Positions 21,634 through 33,313 of a stretch of DNA of 64,000 nucleotides are shown piece by piece. The stretch is from Inia geoffrensis. Taxonomy: Eukaryota; Chordata; Mammalia; Artiodactyla; Iniidae. The notes under the pieces were generated by a model, which was given only the letters and a program-made list of their open reading frames with translations, was not told the origin of the DNA and searched no databases. The DNA is taken from NCBI GenBank assembly GCA_036417435.1, contig CM070918.1, positions 33,487,523 to 33,551,522 of the forward strand, given 5' to 3'. The position numbers and the translations under genes are program-made. The number at the start of each line of letters is the position of its first letter. Position 1 is the stretch's first letter.

Positions 21634-22123
21634 TACAGTTAAGTTCCCTACATATGAACGCGTTCTGTTCCGAGAGTGCGTTCTCAAGTCCAATTTGTTT
21701 GTAAGTCCAACAGAGTTAGCCTAGGTACCCAACTAACACAATCGGCTCTATAGTAGCCTGCACTGTAATAGGTTTGTAATACTTTTCACACAAATAATAC
21801 ATTAAAAAACAAACACAAAAGATAAAGAAAGCATTTTTAATCTTACAGTACAGTACCTTGAAAAATACAGTAGTACAGTACAACAGCCTGCATGCAGGGC
21901 CTGGCATCGAGTGAACAGGCAAGAAATAAAGATACCGTACCACTGTACTCTACACAGTACTGTACAGTAAAGTACACAAAAGCACAGCCACTTGTAGAGG
22001 ATGCACGCACGTGACAATGTATGCCAGACACATGAACTAACTTACATGACTGGACATGCGAACGCACGTTCACGTCTTTGAAAGTTCGCAACTTGAAGGT
22101 TCCTGTGCAGGGGACTTACTGTA
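21634..22123. mobile_element. non-autonomous pogo/Tigger-like DNA transposon
   Basis: About 490 bp with inverted ends: 'tacagttaagttccctacat' at the left and, inverted, 'tacagtaagtcccctgcaca' at the right. TA lies at each edge as expected for the Tc1/mariner/pogo class. The interior is full of 'gtac' words ('agtactgtacagtaaagtac') and AT-rich DNA, with no transposase frame. I infer a deletion derivative that was mobilised in trans. Confidence 0.7.
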
Positions 22124-22877
22124 CTCTTCGTAACCTGGAAACTTTCCCACTGTTGCTCATACCTGGCTGCTAATTACCCCACACAGATGTGGCTATGCCT
22201 TCTGGGTGCGGGGACTGATGGAGATGTCAAAAAAGAAAAGATACCATACACAGCCGGGGAGAGACGGAATAAAACACAACAAGGAAGTTCCTTTCCACTC
22301 CAGGACTGCAGGTCTACTCCTCCCAGGCTCACTTAGCCTTCCTGCCTGGCTACCACCCACCCCCTCACTGGCCTGTGAGCTCTGTACGGGTGGGGCTGAG
22401 ATGCATTGCCTTTATTGCTCCAGTTCTTGCTTTGTTGGAATGTCTTCGATACATGACCTTGTATTCAGCCAGGCCCTGGTAATGGACCATAAAGTTGTAT
22501 CCAGTTATTTTGCCGTTGTGAGTAATGTTGCCATGAATATATTTTGGAAAATTTGGGCTGGTATATCCATAAGGTAAATTCCTGGTAGTGTGTATCTACA
22601 TAGGATGCTCTAGTTCTTAATTTTCTGAATTTGGGGAGATACCATTACGACAGGAGACACAGGAGTTGTAACGGGAGGGCAAGCAGGTAACAATGTGAGA
22701 GGCGAAATCTTGCCCTGAGGCAGGGGAATGGAGGAGAGGCTTTCTAGGGTCTCTTTCCCCTTGTTTATCCCAAATATGTGTCACATTTTAAACAAAGAAG
22801 GGCTTTAGGGAGCAGGGTGTGGCCAGAAGGAGGGGCCCATGCTACTTTGGCCAGCTTGTCAGCCACACACCATGGCT

Positions 22878-22880
<3 letters not shown>
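22124..22880. other. mostly unique; possible L1M scrap at 22470-22600
   Basis: 'gttgtatccagttattttgc...tgttgccatgaatat' and 'ggtatatccataaggtaaat' look like an old reversed L1M piece. The rest is unrecognised. Confidence 0.4.

Positions 22881-22926
<46 letters not shown>
22881..22926. repeat. (GT)23 microsatellite
   Basis: Uninterrupted GT run of 46 bases, preceded by 'ccatggctcct' and followed by 'ttgagtgtgtccc'. Likely length-polymorphic. Can form Z-DNA in principle. Confidence 0.98.
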
Positions 22927-22929
<3 letters not shown>

Positions 22930-25900
22930 AGTGTGTCCCTTAGGCACTGTGTACCAACCAGTGTTGACCCCTCCTCTTAGCCCGGTTAGGCCTTGGCCTC
23001 TGCAGAGTCCCTGCACTGCCTTGTGGTGTCACCAGAGCGCATGTCCTCCTGGAGGGAAGGCCCGAAGGGGCCGGATGCTGAGGAAGGGAGGCCTGGAGTC
23101 AGGCAGGCTGGCTTCCCAGGGGTCTGGAGCTGCACACGCACAGGGGCCTATGGGTCTTTCTAGAGAGCAGCTCTTGAAGGCCTGGCTTTGGTGGACCTGG
23201 CTTTCCATCCGCTAGAAAGGAAAGGCAGGGGCAGACGCTGGAGGAGCCCCCGGAGCCCCACATGCTGCTGTGGCTTCGGACAGCACAGGATGACGTTCTG
23301 GTTCAAGGTCACGAGGGGTCAACTCCTCTCCGCTGGACTGAGGTTTGAGAATCCACTGGTTGCCAGGAGTGAATAACATGCGCCGACTTGGGCATCGGCT
23401 CACCACATGTCAGACACCAAGGCCAAATTTTCTAAGAATTTGCGGGTGTTGAGTTTTCTGTCCCACCCTCTCCCCACCTCCATCTGTCTGTGTCACTCCC
23501 TGACTGTGCCCTTCACCCCAGCAATCTGGTCTCCCCCGCTTTCTCTGGATGCCAGTGGGGCATTGCTCTAAGAATGGGAACCAGACTTGGGTGACCACCG
23601 TGTCCAATGACGTTTGCACAAAAGGGGACCTCTAATGCACACAGCATGGCCTCAGACGTGCCCAGACGGGTGTGGTCAGCCAGCATGTCATGGGCTCTTT
23701 GGGGGAACTGCCGCCCCTCCCTAAGCAGCCACGAATCCACGGCTGTGATAGCAATGCGGGTCGGGAGGTGGCTGGAGGGTTTATTTCTGGGTGGTTCGTG
23801 GGCCTGGGGTGTCAGAGAATCTGGGATAAAGGCTCTGGGGATACAGCCGTGGGAGATGGCTTCTCTGAGGCCACCTTCTGGAAAGCCTGTGTTCCATCCT
23901 GGCAGGTTGTCCTGTCCCTCTCCCAGCTGTGTCTGGGTACAGTTCCATGCCAGACGCCCTGCTGTCAAAAAATATATAAAATGTGTAAACTCTTGTTTTT
24001 TTAAACTTGCAAGGTGCCTGTGTTTGGACCCCAGAGCTGCTCCTCCTGTGGGCTGAGATCCACCTTTGGCTGAAAGTGGGTCCTTAGCCCATCACCAGAA
24101 GAGGGAAGGAACTCTTGGGATGGGCCAAGGGGTGGCCGCTGGAGCCCTAGTGGCCACAGCTGCACAGGCAGGGACCTGAAGAGAAGCCTGGCTTGTGTCT
24201 GGGGTGGCCACAGAGGGAAGAAAGAACAGAAAGCCAATTGCTCCCGCATTTCCTCTGACTCGCCGTGACTGGCCCAGGGGTTTGCTGCTTGGTGCAATCC
24301 ACAGACACAAAGACTTTTGAGGGGCTTCGAGCCACGTTTATTTCTGCTTGTCTGCCCCGTCTCCATCGGCCTCCCCACCCAGCCACGCAGCCTCCAAGGG
24401 GTGGGAGATAGATGATCCGGCAGCCCGCGTGAAAGGCCCTTTTGTGCTCTTTGTCTGGAAAGGTCTCTGACGCAGCTCGGAGCTCTCTCGGAGAAGGGGA
24501 TTTGTTCTTTTAATTGATAATGAGTATCAGAAAGGTCATATTTACATTATGAGCTAGGTGGGAATTGTGTGCGGGCCAAGGCGGGGCAGGGGGAAGCTCA
24601 CAAAAATAAATGACCTCCAGTTCCTTGTGTTTGTGGTCGCTGGAGGTGCGGAGAAGGTGGGGAATCTAGGGAGGCTGAGAACTGAGCAACAGAGGAAATG
24701 GGTGGCGGGAGAGGGAGAGAGGTGGAGCCAGAGGAGGAAGGGGACAGAGGCGGGGAGGGAGGAAAGACGGACTGAGGGGAAGGGGGCCCTGAAGGAGAGA
24801 TACAAGGGTGGAGGCCAGAGGTGGAGGCTCAGGCAGATGGGGGATGCGGAGAGCTGCAAGTGACCCAGTGCAGCACTCACTAGCTGTCTTACTAGATCGC
24901 TGTCAATATCACTCATGGGAAGAGGGCGAGCCACTCCCATCACAGGAGCCCAACCATCATCCTCCTGGTGTCGTTTCTCAAAAACCCACTCTGTGAGCCA
25001 AGCGAACTGCAAAGATAACATCACTGTTCAAAGTGCTTCGATAATTGGCCATTGACCTCAGGAGCAGCTCTGCAATACGACTCACCAGGCCCGGGGTGAC
25101 CTGGCCCTGCCTACCCTCCGCCCTTGGATGTGATGCGTTTCCCTGGCCAACCCCCAACCTACCCCCAAAGGCCTGCCGGATCCCTGAAAATTCCCTCTGT
25201 GTCACACCATCCCCGGCCTCCCGGGTCCCCGGCATCTCATGCTGCGTTGCAATTGCCTGCTGAGCTGTCTGCTCTCCTGTGGGACTACTTGCTTGGAGGG
25301 TGGTCACCACTGCACATACGCCCGTGGTCCTGGCTGTGCGTCCATATGGGACGGCCCTGACCCTAAGTGCATTGAGTTGGGTGGCACCATTTTAATCTCT
25401 TCTAGCAGAGTCCCCAGGAAAGCGTCTTCCTCCGTATTCTCATATGCGGGGGCTTTGCGACCTTTTGGGGAAAAGACCTTGAAGAATGGCTCATCTAGTT
25501 TTTTGTTAGGGGCTCAGTGTGGGCAATGGATAAACCCACTGAGTCTCAGGTTCCCTCTGGCTTCATTTTGATTGGAAGAGCATCCACAGGAGAGGTCCCC
25601 TGTGCCCCAGGGTGCCGGCAGGGCACTCCCAGGGATAGATGGAGAGCCTCTTTTCTCCTGCTGACATCACTCACGACACTCACGGAAGGACAGACATCTG
25701 TCACGGGGATAAGCCTGTCAGCGGGACCATCACGGAAAAGCCCCCGCCCCCAAGGCTGACCCAGGCCTCCCTCCTGGGCTTGGTGTGTTTAACCTTCAAA
25801 CAATGTCATGCTTCCTGATGTCACTGGCAACAAAAGGGGAGAGTCAGCGATTTGGGGACATGGCTTCCAGCTGGTTCTCTGACTGAGGAGCCCAGCATGG

Positions 25901-25996
25901 CATCAGGGGCAGGTGATGAATGGCAGGGGAAACCCAGTCTCCATCCACATGGGAAGGGGGGAGACTAGCGGTGCAGGAAGAGAAGGGGGTGCGTGC
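22927..25996. other. 3-kb GC-rich unique tract, no gene recognised
   Basis: Virtually repeat-free. It carries many overlapping open frames on both strands (for example 23513-23968 minus, 23607-24056 plus, 24554-25024 minus) because GC-rich DNA has few stops. None shows a protein family signature, and frames on opposite strands overlap fully. 24480-24560 is a short AT-rich island ('tttaattgataatgag') that could be a conserved element. Confidence 0.45.
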
Positions 25997-26008
25997 GAGA
26001 GAGAGGGA

Positions 26009-26058
<50 letters not shown>
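25997..26058. repeat. (GA)n microsatellite
   Basis: Starts 'gagagagagggagagagaga', has one 'gaca' interruption, then a pure GA run to 26056. It gives a spurious Arg-Glu frame. Confidence 0.97.
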
Positions 26059-26060
<2 letters not shown>

Positions 26061-26499
26061 TGATCTGGGGGGGATGGAGGAGGGAAAGGGGGGCCGTGGA
26101 TCTTATTGTTTTCCAGACAGAAGAGAATTATTTTTCTTTATTTTTATAAATAATATTATTTTTCCTTTAAAAATCTAAAATCTAAGCATGATTTTTGTGT
26201 GTATTCTTTTCCATAAATGGCATCTTACAATAGTCATTTGTTTCTGTCAGATGAATTTGGCAGTGGGAGAGGGAAGAAATGGTCACCACCCTGGTCATCC
26301 CTGTGAAGTGGGCCAGTCGATGGCGTGGATGTTCTCAGCCTCCTTCTTCAGGACAGCTTGGGAGTTAAAGGCTGGGCAGGGGAGACTTGAGCATCATCTG
26401 TAAGGGACCAAGTTTGTTTCATCGTTTCATGGCAGAGTTAGGCAGGCAGGAACAGCGTTCATGTGTGTTACTATTTGTGATTCCCTGTGCCTGTTATAA
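26059..26499. other. unique sequence
   Basis: AT-rich then mixed DNA. No feature recognised. Confidence 0.4.
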
Positions 26500-26590
26500 T
26501 CATTCATTCCCCAAATTTATGGAACCCCTCCTGTGGGCAGCAGCATGGTTCAAGGCACTGGGCATAAAATGATGCATAAAGAAGACAGTC
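26500..26590 (-). mobile_element. L2 LINE 3' fragment
   Basis: 'ccccaaatttatggaacccc...ctgtgggcagcagcatggtt' and 'caaggcactgggcataaaat' match the reversed L2 terminus. Confidence 0.55.
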
Positions 26591-26778
26591 TGTTTATAAC
26601 ATTGTATAATAACACCCTAGATTTAAAAAATTTATCAATGTTCAGTGGTGTATTTTAAATAAAATATGATATAATCTATTATAAACGTCTGCTTGTTGAT
26701 CTATTTAATGGGAATAAAGATAATAACAGCTCTCACTAATTGACCTCTCCCTGTGATCAAGGTTTGCCTGTTTCATTT

Positions 26779-27548
26779 TTTTAGGACTATCAATAATTTT
26801 TAAAATTTATTTTTATTTTTTTATTGAAGTATAGTTGATGTACAATATCATATGTTACATGTGTACAATATAGTGATTCACAATTTTTAAAGGTTACACT
26901 CCATTTATAGTTATTATAAAGGATCGGCTATATTCCCTGTGTTGTACAATATATCCTTGAAGCTCATTTTATACATAATAATTTTTTAAATTAATTTATT
27001 TATTTTACTTATTTATTTTTGGCTGCGTTGGGTCTTCGTTGCTGCGCACAGGCTTTCTCTAGTTGCAGCAAGTGGGGGTTAGCTACTTTTCATTGCCGTG
27101 CGAGGACTTCTCATCGCGGTGGCTTCTCTTGTTGCAGAGCATGGACTCTAGGTGCACGGTCTTCAGCAGTTGTGGCTCACAGGCTCTACAGCACAGGCTC
27201 ATTAGTTGTGGCACACAAGCTTAGTTGCTCCGTGGCATGTGGGATCTTCCCGGACCAGGGTTCGAACCCGTGCCCCCTACATTGGCAGGTAGATTCTTAA
27301 CCACTGCACCACCAGGGAAGCCCTATACATAATAATTTATATCCCTTAATTTCCCCTATGTTTCCCCTCCCCCCTTCCCTCTCCCCACTGGTAACCACTA
27401 GTTTGTTCTCTATATGTGTGACTCTGTGTCTTTTTTGTTGTATTCACCAGTTTGTTGTATTTTTTAGATTCCACATATGACTGATACTATATTTGTTTTT
27501 CTCTGTCTGGCTTATTTCACTTAGCATAATACCCTCTAAGTCCATCCA
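26779..27548 (-). mobile_element. 5'-truncated L1, itself split by a CHR SINE
   Basis: Middle layer of the nest. It begins T-rich, then 'attgaagtatagttgatgta', and after the SINE continues 'tggtaaccactagtttgttc', 'agattccacatatgactgat' and 'cttatttcacttagcataat'. Perfect 15-bp target duplication 'ttgcctgtttcattt' at 26764-26778 and 27549-27563. Confidence 0.93.
26985..27323 (-). mobile_element. CHR-1-like SINE, inner layer of nest
   Basis: Long-form element: AT-rich tail, 'ggctgcgttgggtcttcgtt', 'ggctttctctagttgcagca', and reversed head 'gcaccaccagggaagccc'. Perfect 15-bp duplication 'tatacataataattt' (26970-26984, 27324-27338) made from L1 sequence, so it inserted after the L1. Confidence 0.95.
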
Positions 27549-27690
27549 TTGCCTGTTTCATTTGATTTAATCTTCACAGCAGCCTTTTATATGGATATTT
27601 AATATTCCCATTTTACGTGCAGGAAAACTGAGGCTCCTAGAAATTAAGTGGCCAGAGCTATGACTGGAATGTAAGACCAGCCTTTGACAC

Positions 27691-28871
27691 GAAAACCCAT
27701 GGTTAAATCACAGCATTTATTGCATGTCAAAGGGGCTCAGAACATAAAACAGTGGGCCCCCTCTTGGACTGTGCTGGAATTCCTCAGGCTGGATACTTGG
27801 GAATGCCTGGGACCCGGGAAGGGGTGGAAGGCACAGTAGGGAAGCCTGATTCCATGTAAGATGCCCTGCAATGAGTCAGTCCTTGCCTTTCGATTGAATC
27901 CGTCCCCCAGTGTGTGCTCATCATGTAACTCAGGAAAGATTGGTATTCGGGGAAGGAACATCGAAGGTGGTAATTAAACTGTCCCCACTGACGCGCTCAG
28001 GCTCTGAGAACAGACCCGTTTGATTCCGCAAAGGAAATCGTTGGTATTTTAACAGGAGGCAGGAAACTTTTGATTAGCAAGTGATAGATAAACAGATCGA
28101 TGCCTTTTCTGGCGACATTTTCAGCTTCATTATTGTCACTGGAAAAAGCTGGGGGTGGGAGGGGGGGAAGCAGATGTGCGGAAAGATGAGAGGAGGTCAT
28201 GGTGGGTCCTTCGAGGCTTGAATCAGTGAGGTGCTGGGGAAGGGGCAGAGCTGGGGTCCCCAGGAAGATGAGGCTGCACATCAGTCCCAGATGAGGGCTG
28301 TGGGAGAGGAAACCCTCCACTTCTGTAAAGCCTCCACTTCTGAACTGGTTCACGAGTGGTTCCCGCAGCAGCATCGCTGCCCCACAAGGGCCTGTTGGGA
28401 TTCTCCCACCCGCCCGGCTTCCTCATGATTGTCTGAATCTCTGTTCCCGAGGACTGCAGCCAGCCCCTCTGCTTTATTGCCGCTTTCTCAAGGTCAGGGG
28501 GAGTTAAGACCAGAGATTATACTGTGTCAGGCGTGCCTTTTTGAAATATGACTCAGTGTAATCTCTTTCCACACCAGAGGAGAGATGCCAAAATCGCACT
28601 TCAATCTCTAGCTCGCAATGGGCTTATTGGGATTTTAGCAGGGCTCTGGCGAGGTAAGACTGTTTCTTCTCTCAGGGTGCCCGTTTACAAACCTTGGTTA
28701 AGTGAGGCCATAGCTTAGCAAGGGCAGGTTTCCAGATGTCGTGGACTCTGTGCCCAGCAGACAAAGCAGGGGCCAGGCCACCCAGCGCCCTCGGTCCTGG
28801 TGCCAGTGCAGGAGGGAAAGGTGGGCTTCTTGGAAGCCACCTCTTCTCCTCACCTGCAAGCTTTCCGTTTG
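27691..28871. other. unique sequence
   Basis: No repeat or exon recognised. 28540-28660 is compact AT/GC-mixed DNA with enhancer-like texture ('gatgccaaaatcgcacttca'). Confidence 0.4.
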
Positions 28872-29036
28872 GGGTTTTGGAATCAGCCACACGTGAGCTC
28901 AAATCCCAGCACATCTTTCTCAGCCTCAGTCTCCTTATCTGTAAAATGGAGACAGCATACCCACCTCTCAAGGTTCTCCTGAGGCTTGGGGTTAATGTTG
29001 GAAAAACTCCTAGCCCTGAGTAGGTGCTCAGTGAAT
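28872..29036 (+). mobile_element. MIR SINE
   Basis: 'ttttggaatcagccac', 'gcctcagtctccttatctgt', 'aaaatggagacagcataccc' and 'agtaggtgctcagtgaatg' in MIR order. Confidence 0.85.
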
Positions 29037-29539
29037 GGGAAATCCATTCTGCTTTCCCCGATTTTGGCCTTTGTGTTTTCAGATACCTGGTGGAGGGTGG
29101 GGGAAGAGTAGAAAGTAGTTAGAAAATTTCATGAGCTTATGAACATATGCAGCTGTCCATATCTGCCAACCCCTTCCTCCCAAACACGTTAGGGACATGC
29201 GCCAGTGATAAGATGGCCCCCGGTGACATTGGGTCTCTGCGATTCTCTCACCAAATGGCACCTGTGCCTACTGCCATATGGTGGGAGGAGATGGGGATTG
29301 GAGGGAGGCTGGTGGCAAGAAGGTGGGCGCTGGTGGTGAGATGGACAAGGCTGCTGCTTGGGAGTCAAGATCCCCAGCCTTGGTTTCCTGTTTCAGAGTG
29401 TTGGTTCCTTGAGGTTTCTCCTCTCCCCTTCTCTTTCTCTTGACTTTCTTCTCCCTCCTTATCATCTCACCCCAGTTTCCCCCCAACTGTGCTCCTGTTC
29501 TGCCCCTGAGAAATCTGTGGGGCACAGCGGATTACTGTC

Positions 29540-29730
29540 GGGGCTTGGGAGTCTGACAGCTCTCCATCCAATCCTGGCTCTGGGAGCCGTGAGTGCTGGT
29601 GAGCCCCTTAGCTGAGCCTCGGTTTCTCCATCCGCAAAGTCCATCACCTGGTGTGGCTGTGAGGAAGTGAGGTGAAATCATGAGTGCAAAACATTTAGTT
29701 CACTGCCCAGCCCAGGGTGTCGGCTCCATA
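29540..29730 (+). mobile_element. MIR SINE
   Basis: 'gggcttgggagtctgacagc', 'atcctggctctgggagcc', 'gagcctcggtttctccatcc' and 'tgtgaggaagtgaggtgaaa' in MIR order. Confidence 0.75.
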
Positions 29731-31578
29731 CTGTAACTCCAGAGGCTGCTGTTCCTACTGACCGTCTTCCCTACTTTGTCAGGGCTTTGAGGGTTGCTTC
29801 CTAATCACCTGATGAGGCATAAGTAGAGACAAAGTTAATTGCGATCCTTAGGGAAATAGTCTTTCTTGAGCCGGAGCACAGTGACCCTTGCCATAGCCAT
29901 TTGGTGTTTTCCTCGTTGTCTGGCACATCCATTCCTTCTGCCTGTTTCTCCTCCATTTCTGGTAAGACCACTGGTTTTACTTCTGGTTGTGACCCCTCCC
30001 CAACCAGCGGTGCTCTTGGTAGGACCGTCAATCAAGGTATTCTGCCAATGGGTGGGAGAGTGACTCAAGCCAGTGGCATTTCCCCCTGCTTATTTGGGGA
30101 ACACTCTGCTGTTTCTAGAAGACAGCTCTGGCTGATGCTGCAGGAGAGGCCGTGACTCTCATCTCCAGCACGGGGAGCGAGCTGGCTCTGGAACCCCTCT
30201 GACCCGATTCAGAATTTCTAATTCCTTTCTTCCGGTTACTTTCTTCTGGTTACTTTTTGACCTACTTAGTCAAGGCTTGGTGTGCAGAATAAATGAGATG
30301 CTACATGTAAATGGCTTCTCAGGGTGCCTGGCATGTGGGAAATGACAGAAATTCCTCACAGGAAGGTTGGCCATCATGCCCCGTGCCTGCGAGAGCTGCA
30401 TGGCAAGGTTTCCACGGCAGGCCTTGCGCTGCTCCCAGCTTTCAACAGCACACATCAAAGACCCGCCGTGGGAGGCTCCTGTTTGCCCATCTCACCCATC
30501 ACCACACGGTGCCGTGGGGAGGCTGAGTAAGCACATATACAAAATGAAAATGGTTTTAGAAACAAAGAGCCGCCTCAGGAGAGGTGTTCGTCTACGGGGC
30601 CTTGTGATTCTGAGGTAGCTGGCAGTGCCGGGGCAGCTGGCAGTGAGACGCTATCATCACGCTGGGTGTGAAGGCAGCGTCAGGGCTCAGAGGCTGATGA
30701 CCTCCCCACCTGCTGGCAGCAGCTTCAATCCCAAAGCGTCTCCCTTTTCCTGATGGCTCTGGCCGTGGGGGTGGGGGGCAGCAGGGGCTAGAAGTGCTGG
30801 GGTTAAAGACACGAGAGTGTAAGACTCCTAGGAGCAAAGGCAGAGGGCTGGGGCAGTGGGTGGGGCTGACCACTCAGTGCTGGGGGTCCTGATGGACATT
30901 CTGGTTCAGTCCACGGAGCCAATCTTGAAAGCACCCTCAGGACATGAAAGCTCAAAAGGGACAGTCCACTTCTGAGACCATCTTCCATGACCTGGGGAGG
31001 CACCAGGCTGGAAAAAAACCCTTCAAAGTCTCCCACCCTCCTTTCTCAAGGTGACCCTGGCCTTGAATGAATGCTCTGTCTCATTCTACCCGTGATGGAG
31101 GGTGGTTATTAACAAAAGTGGGACTCACCGCTGATTACCTTCCCCACCCCATTAATTTTCATTTTCCCTGCATCCTTCGAGGCAGGTGGTGGGCTGAGGC
31201 AGTGGGGACTGGAGTGTGCATGTTACTTGCTCCTGATTTCTGAGTTAGACCATCTTGTCCATCTGCCAGGGGCTTTTCTGCTCAGTGTCTCGGCTACACA
31301 GCCATCGTCACTTATCATCAGCTAATTCTTCTCTTTTCCACCACATAATCCAGAGTCCTTTCTTCAGTCCCTATGCCAGGAGCACTGAGAAACCACAGGT
31401 AGCCTAGGGCATCCATCTCACACCTGGCCAAGGGACTCTGCCAGCCGAGAGAGCTCAGCCAGGGGAGAAGCCAGGGCAGCCCCCAGACTGAACAGTAGCT
31501 GGCTTCTCTGTGGGAAATCCACAAAGAGTGATCAGTGGGGGGTCTCCTGCTACATTTCAGTAGGTGAAGATTTGCCCA
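29731..31578. other. unique sequence with one MIR scrap
   Basis: A MIR 3' remnant is visible at about 30275-30335 ('ataaatgagatgctacatgt'). Otherwise there are no repeats and no exon that I can support, despite several overlapping frames at 30.3-31.0 kb. Confidence 0.42.
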
Positions 31579-31579
31579 T

Positions 31580-31728
31580 GGAAGCAGTTCTCAGTACTCA
31601 TATTGCATCAGAAGAACCTGGAGCGCTTTTCCTAACTCCAGATGCCTGGGCCCTGTCTCCAAGAGACTTAGTTTCAAGCGTGGCCCAGGTGATTCTAATA
31701 TATAGCCAGGGTCGAGAACTACTGGTCC
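31580..31728 (+). mobile_element. MER5A (hAT-Charlie) fragment
   Basis: 'gcagttctcagtactcatat', 'gcatcagaagaacctggagc', 'ccagatgcctgggccctgtc' and the end 'ccagggtcgagaactactg' follow MER5A order. Confidence 0.8.
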
Positions 31729-31766
31729 ATGGCCTCCTCCCCTTCATGCAGATGAATGCATGACTT

Positions 31767-31860
31767 ATGGACTTCCCCCAAGTAATCTGTATTTTAATAC
31801 TGCCTCTGGTCAACACAAAGGAATGAATCCCTAATGGCGAAATATAGAAGTGGAAGTGGC
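31767..31860 (+). repeat. local duplication, copy 1
   Basis: About 94 bp from 'atggacttcccccaagtaat' to 'gaagtggaagtgg'. It is repeated in the same orientation at 32048-32143 with roughly eight substitutions and one 3-bp indel by eye. I do not recognise it as a known dispersed repeat. Confidence 0.9.
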
Positions 31861-32047
31861 ATTTTGGGCAGGGTGGTGATGGTACACTTACCTCTTGAGA
31901 TGTAAAAGTTCCTCTGCAACTCACAAGACAAGCCCTCATTGCCATAATTTGCACTGCTGCCTATCTTTGGAGGGGATGCCCTGCTAGGAATTAAACTTGT
32001 ATTTTTCCCTTTTCTCCACAGGAAGAGTTCCCACGCACAGGGACAGA

Positions 32048-32143
32048 ATGGACATCCCCTAAGTAATCTGTATTTTAATACTGCATCTGGTCAATGCAAA
32101 GGAATGAATCTCTAATGGTGAAATATCAGGGAAGTGGAAGTGG
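32048..32143 (+). repeat. local duplication, copy 2
   Basis: Direct repeat of 31767-31860, starting about 281 bases downstream of copy 1. Flanks of the two copies do not match, so this is not a simple tandem duplication of the whole interval, or one flank has since been lost. Confidence 0.9.
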
Positions 32144-33034
32144 TGTAACCTCCTTGGGAAGATCGGGGAACGGTAACTAGGCCAGTTGCCCTGAGAACAG
32201 AAACAACCTAGCCAGAGTTGGGTGTTCACTGTGGGGCAAGGGGGTGGTGGTCCTGAGTCTGTGGGTGGTAGATGAGGGAACGGGCCCAGGTGGGGGCTCA
32301 CTGGTGGTGTAAGCACCCATGGGAGCTCAAGTTCTACACAGTAGGCCAGATGTAGGGTGGGTTTCCTGCTTTTCTTTCTTCTGCAGAGAGGTTGCAGACA
32401 GGCCTCTAGTCACATTTTGAGACCCTCATCCGTGAGACCTCATCTTCGGTACATGGTGGCCGTTGACTTTTCTCCTCTCTCCTGAGCTCACTGAGGCTAC
32501 TTGCTCCCCCTGTAACTGGTGACCAGAACCACAGGTCACCTTCTGGGTTTGTGAAGGGTGGGCAGTGAGCAGTGCGGGAGCTTTAGAGACCTGTGGATGC
32601 CTGGATTTCAGGGGCGGTGCTTGGGCAGATGGGGCTCCGGGGACTATATTGCTTCTTTCTCCTTTCAGCAAGCTGGGTCCAGAAGAGAGAAGAATAGTCT
32701 CCACTCTGGGAACCCTGGAGTTGAGTTCCCCTCCCCCACGAGGGCTCTTCTCAAATGGATGGAAGGGGATGGAAGGAGCCAGAAGTGGGTGAAGGTGGTG
32801 GAAGGGCCCATGGAGTACTCTATGTAGGGCTTTGGAAGCTTGGGGGCCAGACCTTCTTAAATGGACCGGATACCTTGATGGTGCAAGTGGTATAGGAGGC
32901 TTGTGGGTCTTCAGTTGGGCCTCCAAAGAGCACAGGGCTTGAGATATGGAAGGAGGCAGGAGGAGGAAACAGCAGACGCAAAGACCTGACAATGGGTGCT
33001 CAACACAGCCAGCATCTCTTCTCAAGGAGTTTCA
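32144..33034. other. unique sequence; long frame judged non-coding
   Basis: A minus-strand frame at 32426-33025 (199 codons) is the longest in the window away from SINEs. Its translation is rich in Ser, Pro and His with no motif or domain, and no splice or start context. I treat it as chance. Confidence 0.5.
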
Positions 33035-33120
33035 CGGCAGCTGGGTCATAATTTTGCAGGTGGAGAAACTGATAGGTGAGAGGAACCAGGACTTAGGGCA
33101 GATTGCTGTCTAGCCACTGA
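33035..33120 (-). mobile_element. MIR fragment
   Basis: 'cataattttgcaggtggaga', 'aactgataggtgagagg' and 'gcagattgctgtctagccac' resemble the centre of a reversed MIR. Confidence 0.5.
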
Positions 33121-33313
33121 GCTTCCTTCTTGGAGCTCGTTCATTCATTCGTTCATTCACCAGCTATTTCTTGAGAACCTACTGTTTGCCAAGTCCTGGC
33201 TACAGAGGGATGGAGGGAAAGGCTGGGAGGTGAACTAGGTAGGAAGTCAGGGAAGGCTTCTCTGAGGAGGAGGTAACACTGGAGTTGAGGCAGGTATAAG
33301 ATGATATCTATAG

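Larger units (their letters stand above)
26740..27690 (-). mobile_element. MIR SINE split by a nested L1 + SINE
   Basis: Outer layer of a nest. The MIR part before the L1 reaches 26778 ('aaggtttgcctgtttcattt'). The remainder resumes at 27549 with 'ttaatcttcacagcagcc', 'ttcccattttacgtgcagga' and 'aactgaggctcctagaaatt'. The 770-bp interruption is an L1 that itself carries a SINE. Confidence 0.75.

Noticed and set aside
22927..25996. GC-rich 3-kb tract as a possible CpG island or gene end
   Set aside because: CG dinucleotides are not enriched as in an island, and no exon or promoter structure could be supported.
32008..32060. Polypyrimidine tract plus 'ccacag' resembling a splice acceptor
   Set aside because: No open exon-like frame with a donor follows, and the downstream DNA is the duplicated 95-bp segment. 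A chance match is likely.
32426..33025. 199-codon minus-strand open frame
   Set aside because: No domain, motif, splice context or start context. Composition is typical of GC-rich chance frames.
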